NCBI GenBank assembly: GCA_016186235.1
Contig: JACPMD010000071.1
Coordinates: 1-8,636 of the forward strand
DNA length: 8,636 nt
Direction of reading: 5' to 3'
Source of the DNA: Candidatus Roizmanbacteria bacterium
GTDB taxonomy: Bacteria; Patescibacteriota; Microgenomatia; UBA1406; GWC2-37-13
A program made the position numbers and the translations under genes. Of this stretch, positions 1 through 5,141 are shown in pieces. The stretch's first letter is position 1. Each line of letters opens with the position of its first letter. Below the pieces are notes generated by a model. The model made no database searches. It saw only the letters and a list, made by a program, of their open reading frames with translations, and was not told where the DNA came from.

Positions 1-90
1 AGGAACTCTATTTTATGCTTCGAGACAAGATGAAGAAAGGGACTGGTAAAATGGTCCATAGCTTCATCATTTGTAGAACATCAGAGGAAG
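1..90. other. Left-edge stretch, possible tail of an upstream plus-strand gene
   Basis: No complete gene fits here. Two plus-strand frames are open from the edge. One stops at 47-49 (ending ...QDEERDW). The other stops at 102-104 and includes LYFMLRDKMKKGTGKM, faintly like the C-terminal end of ribosomal protein L19 (a LYYLR-type motif followed by basic residues). L19 is a common neighbour of rnhB, so a partial rplS is possible, but the spacing of the motif is off by a residue and the tail after it is too long. I cannot decide between the frames. Confidence 0.2.
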
Positions 91-112
91 TCAATGGACT
101 ATAGACGACAAA
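91..112. repeat. Dispersed spacer repeat, copy 1 (ATAGACN heptamers)
   Basis: This 22-base stretch matches 6332-6353 at 20 of 22 positions. Both copies contain GACTATAGAC followed by ACAAA and have a 7-base period. Both lie in gene spacers or weakly coding ends. It looks like a low-complexity repeat scattered in intergenic DNA. Confidence 0.6.
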
Positions 113-126
113 AACGTGAAACCTAC

Positions 127-138
127 CTTGCCGGCAGG
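127..138. repeat. GC-rich palindrome CTTGCCGGCAGG
   Basis: The core TGCCGGCA (129-136) is a perfect palindrome, extended to 127-138 with one G-T wobble, and followed by another CAGG. It stands out as GC-rich within an AT-rich spacer. Repeats built on GCCGGCAGG are, from memory, frequent in spacers of Patescibacteria assemblies; this is not verified here. Confidence 0.5.
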
Positions 139-144
139 CAGGCG

Positions 145-172
145 TAGAACATAGAACATGAAACATCAAACA
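145..172. repeat. Tandem heptamer repeat, four copies of TAGAACA type
   Basis: Four consecutive 7-base units read TAGAACA, TAGAACA, TGAAACA and TCAAACA. The ATG at 158 that could extend rnhB lies inside this array, which argues against it being the real start. A further TAGAACAT occurs at 74-81. Confidence 0.7.
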
Positions 173-191
173 ATATTCAAGAAAGTTCAAG

Positions 192-197
192 TAAAAT
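192..197 (+). promoter_or_regulatory. Probable -10 element (TAAAAT) of rnhB
   Basis: TAAAAT ends 8 nt before the ATG at 206, the same spacing seen at the other unit-opening genes here. No recognisable -35 lies 17 nt upstream, so the call rests mainly on the shared spacing. Confidence 0.4.
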
Positions 198-205
198 GTC
201 TAGTT

Positions 206-862
206 ATGAAAAAGAGTTTCCCAACATTTTTCTACGAACGAAGATTGTGGAAAAAAGGCTACTGCGTCATCGGTATCGATGAAGTAGGCCGTGGAGCGCT
301 CGCTGGACCTCTTGTCGTAGGAGCAGCCTGTTTTGAATCGCTTGAAAGAGATATTGCTAACGAGCTCGAGCGAGTTGGGATCAACGACTCCAAAAAGCTC
401 ACTCCTCGGAGGAGGGCGCATCTCTCAAGAATAATACGAGAAAAAGTTACTCATTACTCAGTCGCAGAAATTTCTCCGTCTATCATAAATAAATACGGAA
501 TAGTAAAAGCATTTGCAACAGGTTCAAGAAAGGCAATAAGGAATTTGAGGCTCAAAGACGGTCTAAAAAAGTACTTGCTCGTTGATGCTTATGCAATTAA
601 ATATCTTCAAGGGATAGGATTAAAAAATCAAAAAGCCATTATACATGGCGATGAAAAAAGTATTTCGATTGCGGCAGCTTCAATTATCGCCAAAGTACAT
701 AGAGATAGATTAATGAGAAAATTTCATAGACAACATCCTCGCTATAAATGGAAGAAAAATAAAGGATACGGAACAAAAGAACATAGAGAAGCTCTGAAGA
801 ACTATGGTAAAACAAAACATCATAGAGTACTTTTTCTCAGGAAATTATTGAAAGAGGTTTAG
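206..862 (+). CDS. rnhB: Ribonuclease HII
   Basis: Endonuclease that cuts the RNA strand of RNA-DNA hybrids and removes misincorporated ribonucleotides from DNA in the cytoplasm. From the ATG at 206 it is 218 residues, a normal length. All family motifs are present: IDEVGRGALAGPLV, NDSKKLT, LLVDA, HGDEKS and SIAAASIIAKVHRDRLM. The four metal-binding acidic residues are D25 and E26 (IDE), D127 (VDA) and D149 (HGD). An in-frame ATG at 158 would add 16 residues, but it lies inside a heptamer repeat and the extension does not look conserved. The start at 206 has a -10-like TAAAAT 8 nt upstream. The gene converges on the next one with a 4-nt overlap of stop codons (859-862). Function is secure; only the start is uncertain. 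Confidence 0.95.
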   Translation: MKKSFPTFFYERRLWKKGYCVIGIDEVGRGALAGPLVVGAACFESLERDIANELERVGINDSKKLTPRRRAHLSRIIREKVTHYSVAEISPSIINKYGIVKAFATGSRKAIRNLRLKDGLKKYLLVDAYAIKYLQGIGLKNQKAIIHGDEKSISIAAASIIAKVHRDRLMRKFHRQHPRYKWKKNKGYGTKEHREALKNYGKTKHHRVLFLRKLLKEV

Positions 863-1830
863 TTCACGGTCTTTCTTCTTCTAAGATAAAAGTATAAAGA
901 GGCAATGACTCCTATAAAGACAAGAGCCTTAAAAGGGAAACAGATAAATATGGTTGACCCATAAAGTGTTGGAGTTCCTGGGCCAAAATTAAGCGTTGTA
1001 GTAAGATCATAGACTCCCAAAAAAAACCCCGAGAGAGTAAAAGAAGAAGACGCAGAGGGATCAGAATTGACTCCTACAGACAGAGTTCTTTGCGATTGAG
1101 CTGGGACGAGCTGCGGTTCTATATCGTAGTTCTTTTTATTCCAAATACCGCCTCGCAACTGCATCTTTCCCCGAGGAAAGATTCGGTAGTCTCCACGATT
1201 TTCGACTGTTAACACCCCCGCAACCTTATCGAAACTATCAATAAATGCTATTTTGGCTGTCCCGAAGGGAAGTTTAAATTTGGTTAAAATATCGAAAAGA
1301 GCGATCTTCGCGTCGACTTTTACCAGCGGGCTTTGGCTTACTGAAATAAAAATATTGCTTCCGATGGATGATTTTAATCGAACGGCAGAGACTGCTTCAC
1401 TCACGGGAGGAGGTTGAGATTCGGCAAGAAGCAGGAAAGAGTAATCCTTGAGTAATGCTTGTTTCGCGACATCGATCGTAAGAGTGGCAGTTTTTACCTC
1501 GTTATTTTTAAAAAAGAAAGGTTCATCTAATTGAAGTTCTGGATCGTCAAGTGAAAAACGAATCGGCCCTTCAAGCGTTCTTCTTGGAGCCAAGATTCCT
1601 CGATTTCCCTGCTGGTCTGCATTGACTACTTTTAAGACTATCGTCGTTGGATCGGCGAGATTTTTCAGGGTAAAGGTAAGTGTGCAGGATGAGCCGGGTT
1701 TCGCAACGACTTCAATCGTAGTTGCTGTCAGAGAGAGAGAAACTTGTTGAGCCTGCACAGGCGAAACATAAAATTTAACACAGAAAACGAGGAGAGAGAC
1801 TACAAAGAGATTCAAAAGTGTTTTTTTCAT
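859..1830 (-). CDS. Signal-peptide, membrane-anchored surface protein, WxL-interacting-protein-like architecture
   Basis: A 323-residue exported protein. Residues 1-27 form a signal peptide (MKKT, hydrophobic core, VQA cleavage site before QQ). The body is rich in beta strands, beginning with an Ig-like stretch around 30-140 (PGSSCTLTFTLKNLADPTTI). A second beta-rich part with the motif VENRGDYRIFPRGKMQLRGG covers about 165-290. A transmembrane helix at about 293-316 is followed by RRRK, which would hold the C-terminus in the membrane with the body outside. Layout and Ig-like repeats resemble the DUF916/DUF3324 WxL-interacting proteins of Gram-positives, but this is an architectural inference, not a sequence match. 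It starts 1 nt after the stop of the upstream secreted-protein gene, so the two are surely co-transcribed and probably act together on the cell surface. No LPXTG sortase motif is visible. Confidence 0.8.
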   Translation of the reverse strand: MKKTLLNLFVVSLLVFCVKFYVSPVQAQQVSLSLTATTIEVVAKPGSSCTLTFTLKNLADPTTIVLKVVNADQQGNRGILAPRRTLEGPIRFSLDDPELQLDEPFFFKNNEVKTATLTIDVAKQALLKDYSFLLLAESQPPPVSEAVSAVRLKSSIGSNIFISVSQSPLVKVDAKIALFDILTKFKLPFGTAKIAFIDSFDKVAGVLTVENRGDYRIFPRGKMQLRGGIWNKKNYDIEPQLVPAQSQRTLSVGVNSDPSASSSFTLSGFFLGVYDLTTTLNFGPGTPTLYGSTIFICFPFKALVFIGVIASLYFYLRRRKTVN

Positions 1831-1831
1831 G

Positions 1832-2491
1832 TTAAAAGCCTGGTACAGCTAATAGATGTACGGTCGTTTGATACGCTTGTTTAGACTGGATTTCCGATGC
1901 GACTATTTGAAAAGTGAGAGTGGTTTTACCTGCAGCATTTTCCAGCATAATTACCGGATCTTCGCCAGCGCTCACGTCGGCAAAAGGCCTGAAGTATTGG
2001 TTATCTAAGCTATACCCAAATCCATATTCCGACGTATTTTTCCATACCTGGGCTCTTTTCTCATTGCAGCGAACTGGAGGATCGCACTGAGTATCTGGGA
2101 AAGTCTCTCCAACAAACGAGGTGAGTTTTTTTTCTTCAGAGGCGTAAATTCGATAGCGCTTTGGACCTTTCATTGCGATCTCCATTACGGTAGTGCCTTT
2201 GGATAGAGTATGAGTTTTGAGTTCGTCCCAAAGGACAGAACTATCGGAAAGGGTAAATATAAAATCATTCTGTTTTTGGTTTGTTTTTTTTAGAGCAAAT
2301 CCAAGTGAGGAAAACGCCGGGAGGTCTTTTTTTTCAACTATTTCGATTCGATTCTTTCCGCCGCGGGACTCGTTTGAGCTTACTGAGAGACTACTTTCCT
2401 CAATTCGGTAGAGCGAAGACTCCATATCCTGCGCATGAGTTAGTGTGACAAAGATCTGAAAAAGAGTTATTAACAAAAAGAATATCCTCAT
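1832..2491 (-). CDS. Secreted protein of unknown function
   Basis: A 219-residue protein with a clear signal peptide (residues 1-20, ending THA before QD). It has no second membrane segment, so it is predicted to be released or held by partners. The mature part begins QDMESSLYRIEESSLS and has a central region with two cysteines (C136, C142) in the segment FPDTQCDPPVRC, followed by YGFGYSLDNQYFRPF. A disulfide is possible. The rest is mostly beta-strand-like. I do not recognise a named family, though secreted proteins with this MxSSxYxI start and DTxCD motif seem common in CPR bacteria. It is the first gene of a two-gene unit with the anchored protein downstream. A diverged copy of its codons for residues 19-32 lies after abiEii (3936-3979). 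Confidence 0.75.
   Translation of the reverse strand: MRIFFLLITLFQIFVTLTHAQDMESSLYRIEESSLSVSSNESRGGKNRIEIVEKKDLPAFSSLGFALKKTNQKQNDFIFTLSDSSVLWDELKTHTLSKGTTVMEIAMKGPKRYRIYASEEKKLTSFVGETFPDTQCDPPVRCNEKRAQVWKNTSEYGFGYSLDNQYFRPFADVSAGEDPVIMLENAAGKTTLTFQIVASEIQSKQAYQTTVHLLAVPGF
2394..2437. repeat. Direct repeat flanking the AbiE cassette, copy 1
   Basis: These 44 bases are the start of the mature part of the secreted-protein gene. They match 3936-3979 in the same orientation at 37 of 44 positions with no gaps. The two copies bracket the promoter and both abiE genes. Confidence 0.85.
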
Positions 2492-2497
2492 TTTTTA

Positions 2498-2503
2498 AGT
2501 GTA
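2498..2503 (-). promoter_or_regulatory. Possible -10 element (TACACT) of the secreted-protein unit
   Basis: On the minus strand TACACT ends 6 nt before the ATG at 2491, which fits the leaderless pattern of this window. The -35 position holds only TTTTTC, so support is weak. Confidence 0.35.
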
Positions 2504-2539
2504 ACATGATGAGAAAGAGGGAAAAAGGATTCGATTAAG

Positions 2540-2568
2540 TTGACAAATAATATACATTTATGTATATT
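2540..2568 (+). promoter_or_regulatory. Sigma70-type promoter of abiEi-abiEii
   Basis: TTGACA (2540-2545), a 17-base spacer and TATATT (2563-2568) form a near-consensus promoter. The -10 ends 8 nt before the ATG at 2577, so transcription would begin at or within about two bases of the start codon, giving a leaderless mRNA. Confidence 0.85.
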
Positions 2569-2569
2569 A
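2548..2569. promoter_or_regulatory. Perfect inverted repeat, likely AbiEi operator
   Basis: Two perfect 10-base arms, TAATATACAT and ATGTATATTA, are separated by TT. The palindrome fills most of the spacer and covers the whole -10 box, so a bound dimer would block RNA polymerase. AbiEi antitoxins are known to bind inverted repeats in their own promoter and repress it, which makes AbiEi the natural ligand; that link is inferred. Confidence 0.75.
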
Positions 2570-2576
2570 ACTATTA

Positions 2577-3149
2577 ATGAAATATCTTGAGATGCAAAGA
2601 AAGCTAAAGCTAAATCTGTTTACCTTGCTAGATGTGCAAAAGCTTTTCCCCGAGGAGAGTGATCACGCGATCAAAGTCCAGCTCTCACGTTTCGGCCAAA
2701 AAGGCTTGATGACGCAAATTAAGCGCGGTCTATACTGTTTTGACCAGAGTCAGGTAGATGAATTTGAGCTTGCCAATAAGCTCTACCAGCCGTCTTATAT
2801 CAGTATGGAGACAGCTCTCAATTATTACGGCCTGATACCAGATATTACGCAAAGCCTTACTTCGGTTACGCTGACCACCACTAAAAAAATAGAAAATCAG
2901 TTCGGCACGTTTCACTATGTAAAAATTTCGCGTGAACTTTTCTTCGGTTTTCAAAAAGTCCGATCGGCAAAAAGCCAGTCATATTTCAATATTGCGGTAA
3001 AGGAGAAAAGCCTCCTTGACTATCTTTACATAAGAAGATTGAAGTCAGTGAAAGAGCTACGATTGAATACTAGTCCAATTAATTTTACGATTTTTAGAAA
3101 TTATGCTCAACATTTTCCAGCTTGGGTGCGTAAGATAAAACTGACATGA
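2577..3149 (+). CDS. abiEi: Type IV toxin-antitoxin system antitoxin, AbiEi family
   Basis: A 190-residue protein that in characterised systems counteracts the partner toxin without binding it directly and represses its own promoter. The N-terminal part (about 10-60) reads as a winged helix-turn-helix: LFTLLDVQKLFPEES, then VQLSRFGQKGLMTQIKRGLYCF, with the wing ending in GLY. The AbiEi-type block SYISMETALNYYGLIPD follows at about 73-89, and VKEKSLLDYLYIRR lies near 141-154. The protein ends in TGA that overlaps the abiEii start as ATGA, the usual antitoxin-first order with translational coupling. A second in-frame ATG at 2592 has no better ribosome binding site, and the promoter spacing favours 2577. 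Family assignment is strong because of the partner gene. Confidence 0.9.
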   Translation: MKYLEMQRKLKLNLFTLLDVQKLFPEESDHAIKVQLSRFGQKGLMTQIKRGLYCFDQSQVDEFELANKLYQPSYISMETALNYYGLIPDITQSLTSVTLTTTKKIENQFGTFHYVKISRELFFGFQKVRSAKSQSYFNIAVKEKSLLDYLYIRRLKSVKELRLNTSPINFTIFRNYAQHFPAWVRKIKLT

Positions 3150-3928
3150 ATAATATCGTCACCAGTTTCGACCAAATCTTGAGTTTTGCCAAGTCATATG
3201 GATTGCCATTAGCAAAAAAAAGAGCCATCTTGCGAGAATATTTACAAGTCAAGATTTTGGAGATGATCTATCGTGAGAAAATTTCCCGCCGTCTTTTTTT
3301 TGTTGGAGGGACGTCTTTGCGCTTGCTCTGGGGTCTGGACAGGTTTTCAGAAGATCTCGATTTTGATTTCCAGAAGGATGATCAAAATGAGATACTATCT
3401 TTGCTAGAGCGAGTCCATTCTGACCTGGGAAAACAGAATATCGCAGTTGAGTTATACAAAAATATCACAGGAAAAAAAAGCCATTTTGAGTATCGCTTTT
3501 CGAGGCTGCTTTTCGACCTCAAATTAAGTCTTCATCAGGAGGAGAAACTGATGATCAAGTTTGACTTCGAGTCCTACTGGAAATACACAAAAAGAGAAAT
3601 CATCCTTCTCAATAGATATGGATTTATCACGCAGGTAGTCTCCACATCTCTAGATATATTGTTGGCTCAAAAGATCATCGCTTATCTTAGAAGAAAAGAT
3701 ACACAAGCTCGTGATCTCTATGACATCATCTGGCTCGTTGGTTATGGAGCAGAGCTTGATAATAATTTTGTCCAAACGAACAAATTGCCGAAGACATTGA
3801 TTGAGCAAGCAAAAACTAAATTCGAAAAAGAAAAAAACAGATTAAAGGATTTAAAATTACGCCTAAAACCATTTTTAGTCGACGAAAAGAATGCTAATAA
3901 GTTGGATCTTTTTACTAAGATTCTCTGA
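3146..3928 (+). CDS. abiEii: Nucleotidyltransferase toxin, AbiEii/AbiGii family
   Basis: A 260-residue toxin of the DNA polymerase beta-like nucleotidyltransferase fold. Characterised relatives stop growth by adding nucleotides to RNA targets such as tRNA acceptor ends, in phage defence. The active-site signature is intact: VGGTSLR at 53-59 and RFSEDLDFDF at 66-75, with the metal-binding pair D70 and D72. MIKFDFES follows at 136-143, and the family's C-terminal block LLAQKIIAYLRRKDTQARDLYDIIWL lies at 172-197, including K176, R189 and D190. Nothing suggests inactivation. The start overlaps the antitoxin stop by 4 nt. Its stop codon lies at the edge of a relic of the secreted-protein gene, so the last residues may have been altered at the insertion point. 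Confidence 0.93.
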   Translation: MNNIVTSFDQILSFAKSYGLPLAKKRAILREYLQVKILEMIYREKISRRLFFVGGTSLRLLWGLDRFSEDLDFDFQKDDQNEILSLLERVHSDLGKQNIAVELYKNITGKKSHFEYRFSRLLFDLKLSLHQEEKLMIKFDFESYWKYTKREIILLNRYGFITQVVSTSLDILLAQKIIAYLRRKDTQARDLYDIIWLVGYGAELDNNFVQTNKLPKTLIEQAKTKFEKEKNRLKDLKLRLKPFLVDEKNANKLDLFTKIL

Positions 3929-3935
3929 AAGATTT

Positions 3936-3979
3936 CTTTCCTCGATAGGGTAGAGCGAAGATTCCATATTTTGAGCATG
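3936..3979 (-). pseudogene. Relic of the secreted-protein gene start; copy 2 of the flanking direct repeat
   Basis: Read on the minus strand this encodes HAQNMESSLYPIEE, against HAQDMESSLYRIEE in the gene at 1832-2491. Most differences are synonymous (GCG/GCT, CAG/CAA, GAG/GAA, ATT/ATC), so this is a fragment of a once-coding homologue, not a chance match. Weaker similarity continues to about 3926, over the abiEii stop (EERNLSEN against EESSLSVS). A TGA lies two codons before the match and no signal peptide is present, so it is not a working gene. The -35 box of secE lies within it. Confidence 0.75.
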
Positions 3980-3999
3980 TAATCAGTATACTGTATACT
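3971..3999 (+). promoter_or_regulatory. Promoter of the secE-nusG-rplK-rplA operon
   Basis: TTGAGC (3971-3976), 17 bases and TATACT (3994-3999), ending 7 nt before the secE ATG, predict a leaderless transcript. A second TATACT lies at 3987-3992. The stretch AGTATACTGTATACT (3985-3999) is a perfect 7-base inverted repeat around one T, overlapping the -10, and could be an operator. Confidence 0.6.
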
Positions 4000-4006
4000 A
4001 TCATTC

Positions 4007-4207
4007 ATGGATAAAAGGACCTTACCAACTCCAGCATTTACTCGTGACATTGTCGAGGAGCTCAAAAAAGTAACCTGGCCTAGTAGGAGGCAGACACTAC
4101 GATTAACCGTGGTGGTTGTTCTCATATCCTTGCTAATCGGACTCTACATCGGTATAATAGACATTCTTCTTGCGAAAGCGTTGGAAGTTCTAACCAAGTT
4201 CAGATAG
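4007..4207 (+). CDS. secE: Preprotein translocase subunit SecE
   Basis: Essential small subunit of the SecYEG protein-conducting channel in the cytoplasmic membrane, where it clamps the two halves of SecY. At 66 residues it is the single-helix form typical of most bacteria. The cytoplasmic amphipathic helix carries the signature EELKKVTWPSRRQTLRLT (about 17-34), followed by one transmembrane helix at about 33-57 (VVVVLISLLIGLYIGIIDILL) with the conserved aspartate D52. The gene precedes nusG by only 5 nt, the standard secE-nusG order. Its promoter lies directly against the start codon. Confidence 0.95.
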   Translation: MDKRTLPTPAFTRDIVEELKKVTWPSRRQTLRLTVVVVLISLLIGLYIGIIDILLAKALEVLTKFR

Positions 4208-4212
4208 ATCAT

Positions 4213-4821
4213 ATGCAAGCAGATCAAACCTTAAGGGAGCAGCAAATTGTTAAAGAGCAGAAGGAAGCTGTCTCGACTAAGCCAGGGCCAGTCAGTCCTC
4301 AGGCAAAGTGGTATGTGATCCATATCCAAACCGGCTACGAGGGTCGGGTAAAGCGCGCATTGGAACAGCGCGTAAAGAGTCTCGGAGTAGAAGACAAGAT
4401 ATTCGATGTTGTGATTCCGATGCGCGATATCGTGGTCGTTAAAAAAGGCAAGAAGACAAAAACAACCGAAAAAGTCTTTCCCGGTTACATTCTTGTCCGG
4501 ATGATTCTCGACGATGACTCATGGCTCGTTGTACGAACGACAGAAGGCGTGACGGGATTTGTCGGCGCAGGCTTAAAACCTACCCCTATTTCGGATAAAG
4601 AAGTCGATGCCATTATGAAGTTTGTTCAACAAGAACAGCCCAAATTCAAGACGAAGTTTTCTGTTGGCGAGGCAGTCAAGATAACCGAAGGTCCTTTTGC
4701 CGATTTCTTGGGAACGATTGAAGCGATTGACGAGGGGAGAGGGAAAGTGAGAGTCCTCGTTTCAATTTTTGATAGAGAGACACCGGTAGAATTAGACTTC
4801 TTACAGGTAGCAAAGTTATGA
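4213..4821 (+). CDS. nusG: Transcription termination/antitermination factor NusG
   Basis: NusG binds RNA polymerase, affects pausing, and links transcription to Rho or the ribosome through its KOW domain. The protein is 202 residues. The NGN domain spans about 31-140, beginning [20 protein letters not shown] and containing the core motif [11 protein letters not shown] (87-97) and GVTGFVG. The KOW domain at about 149-200 has [21 protein letters not shown] and ends [11 protein letters not shown]. The first 30 residues are an extra charged, probably unstructured tail that many NusG proteins lack. Neither domain shows damage, in contrast to rplK downstream. Its TGA overlaps the rplK ATG as ATGA (4818-4821). 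No Shine-Dalgarno sequence precedes the start. Confidence 0.95.
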   Translation: MQADQTLREQQIVKEQKEAVSTKPGPVSPQAKWYVIHIQTGYEGRVKRALEQRVKSLGVEDKIFDVVIPMRDIVVVKKGKKTKTTEKVFPGYILVRMILDDDSWLVVRTTEGVTGFVGAGLKPTPISDKEVDAIMKFVQQEQPKFKTKFSVGEAVKITEGPFADFLGTIEAIDEGRGKVRVLVSIFDRETPVELDFLQVAKL

Positions 4822-5131
4822 AAAAAGTCAAAACGCTCGTAAAGTTGAATCTTCCTGCGGGTGAGGCTACGCCAGCACCCCCGGTTGGCCCTGCTTTGGG
4901 ACAGCCTTCATTACGAAGCTCCCGCCCGTTGCAGCGATGATCAAGAGAAAGCTAGGCCTTGAAAAGGGATCGGGAAAACCAAAAACAGAAAAAATAGGGA
5001 AGTTAACAAAACAGCAAGTTGAAGAAATCGCAAAAGAAAAAATGAATGATTTGAATACAGATACCTTAGCCCAAGCTATCAAAATAGTTGCAGGAACAGC
5101 CCGATCAATGGGAGTTGATGTTGAAAATTAA
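4818..5131 (+). pseudogene. rplK: Ribosomal protein L11, disrupted by internal deletion and frame change
   Basis: L11 normally forms the GTPase-associated centre of the large subunit. From the ATG at 4818 the product matches L11 through residue 29 ([22 protein letters not shown]), then leaves the family and stops at 4938-4940. The L11 sequence resumes in another frame from about 4907 ([23 protein letters not shown]) and runs to the normal end, [12 protein letters not shown], at 5131. Against E. coli L11 about residues 31-68 are absent, a loss near 112 nt at 4904-4907. A simple indel or programmed frameshift cannot explain the missing residues. An ATG at 4937 overlaps the early stop as ATGA, so the C-terminal RNA-binding domain (64 residues) might still be made separately. 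Either a real lesion or an assembly error. Confidence 0.85.
4937..5131 (+). CDS. rplK: L11 C-terminal domain fragment, possible coupled translation
   Basis: This is the in-frame remainder of the broken rplK: 64 residues covering most of the C-terminal domain of L11, which binds 23S rRNA. Visible are [27 protein letters not shown] and [10 protein letters not shown], all conserved L11 C-terminal motifs. Its ATG at 4937 overlaps the stop of the N-terminal fragment by 4 nt, the same ATGA junction as nusG/rplK and abiEi/abiEii. Separate translation is therefore possible in principle. The KLPPVAA segment that starts this domain in intact L11 lies upstream of the ATG and would be lost. Whether any product is made is unknown. 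Confidence 0.4.
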   Translation: MIKRKLGLEKGSGKPKTEKIGKLTKQQVEEIAKEKMNDLNTDTLAQAIKIVAGTARSMGVDVEN

Positions 5132-5141
5132 TAAATAAACT

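Noticed and set aside
8..190. 60-codon minus-strand open frame at the left edge
   Set aside because: Most of it is translated spacer repeat (heptamers and the GCCGGCAGG palindrome), and it overlaps the rnhB upstream region. No start signal or recognisable domain.
158..205. Extension of rnhB to the ATG at 158
   Set aside because: The codon lies in the heptamer array, the extra 16 residues are unlike RNase HII, and a -10-like box with the usual spacing points to 206.
840..890. Intrinsic terminator between rnhB and the convergent gene
   Set aside because: The stops overlap by 4 nt and I could not find a GC-rich hairpin followed by a T run on either strand.
3742..4125. 127-codon minus-strand open frame across the end of abiEii and into secE
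   Set aside because: It runs antisense to two well-supported genes. The relic of the secreted-protein gene in this stretch is in a different frame, so the open frame is fortuitous.
4818..5131. Programmed frameshift or alternative genetic code to rescue rplK
   Set aside because: A frameshift would join the frames but cannot restore the roughly 38 missing residues, and TGA clearly acts as a stop in abiEi and nusG.
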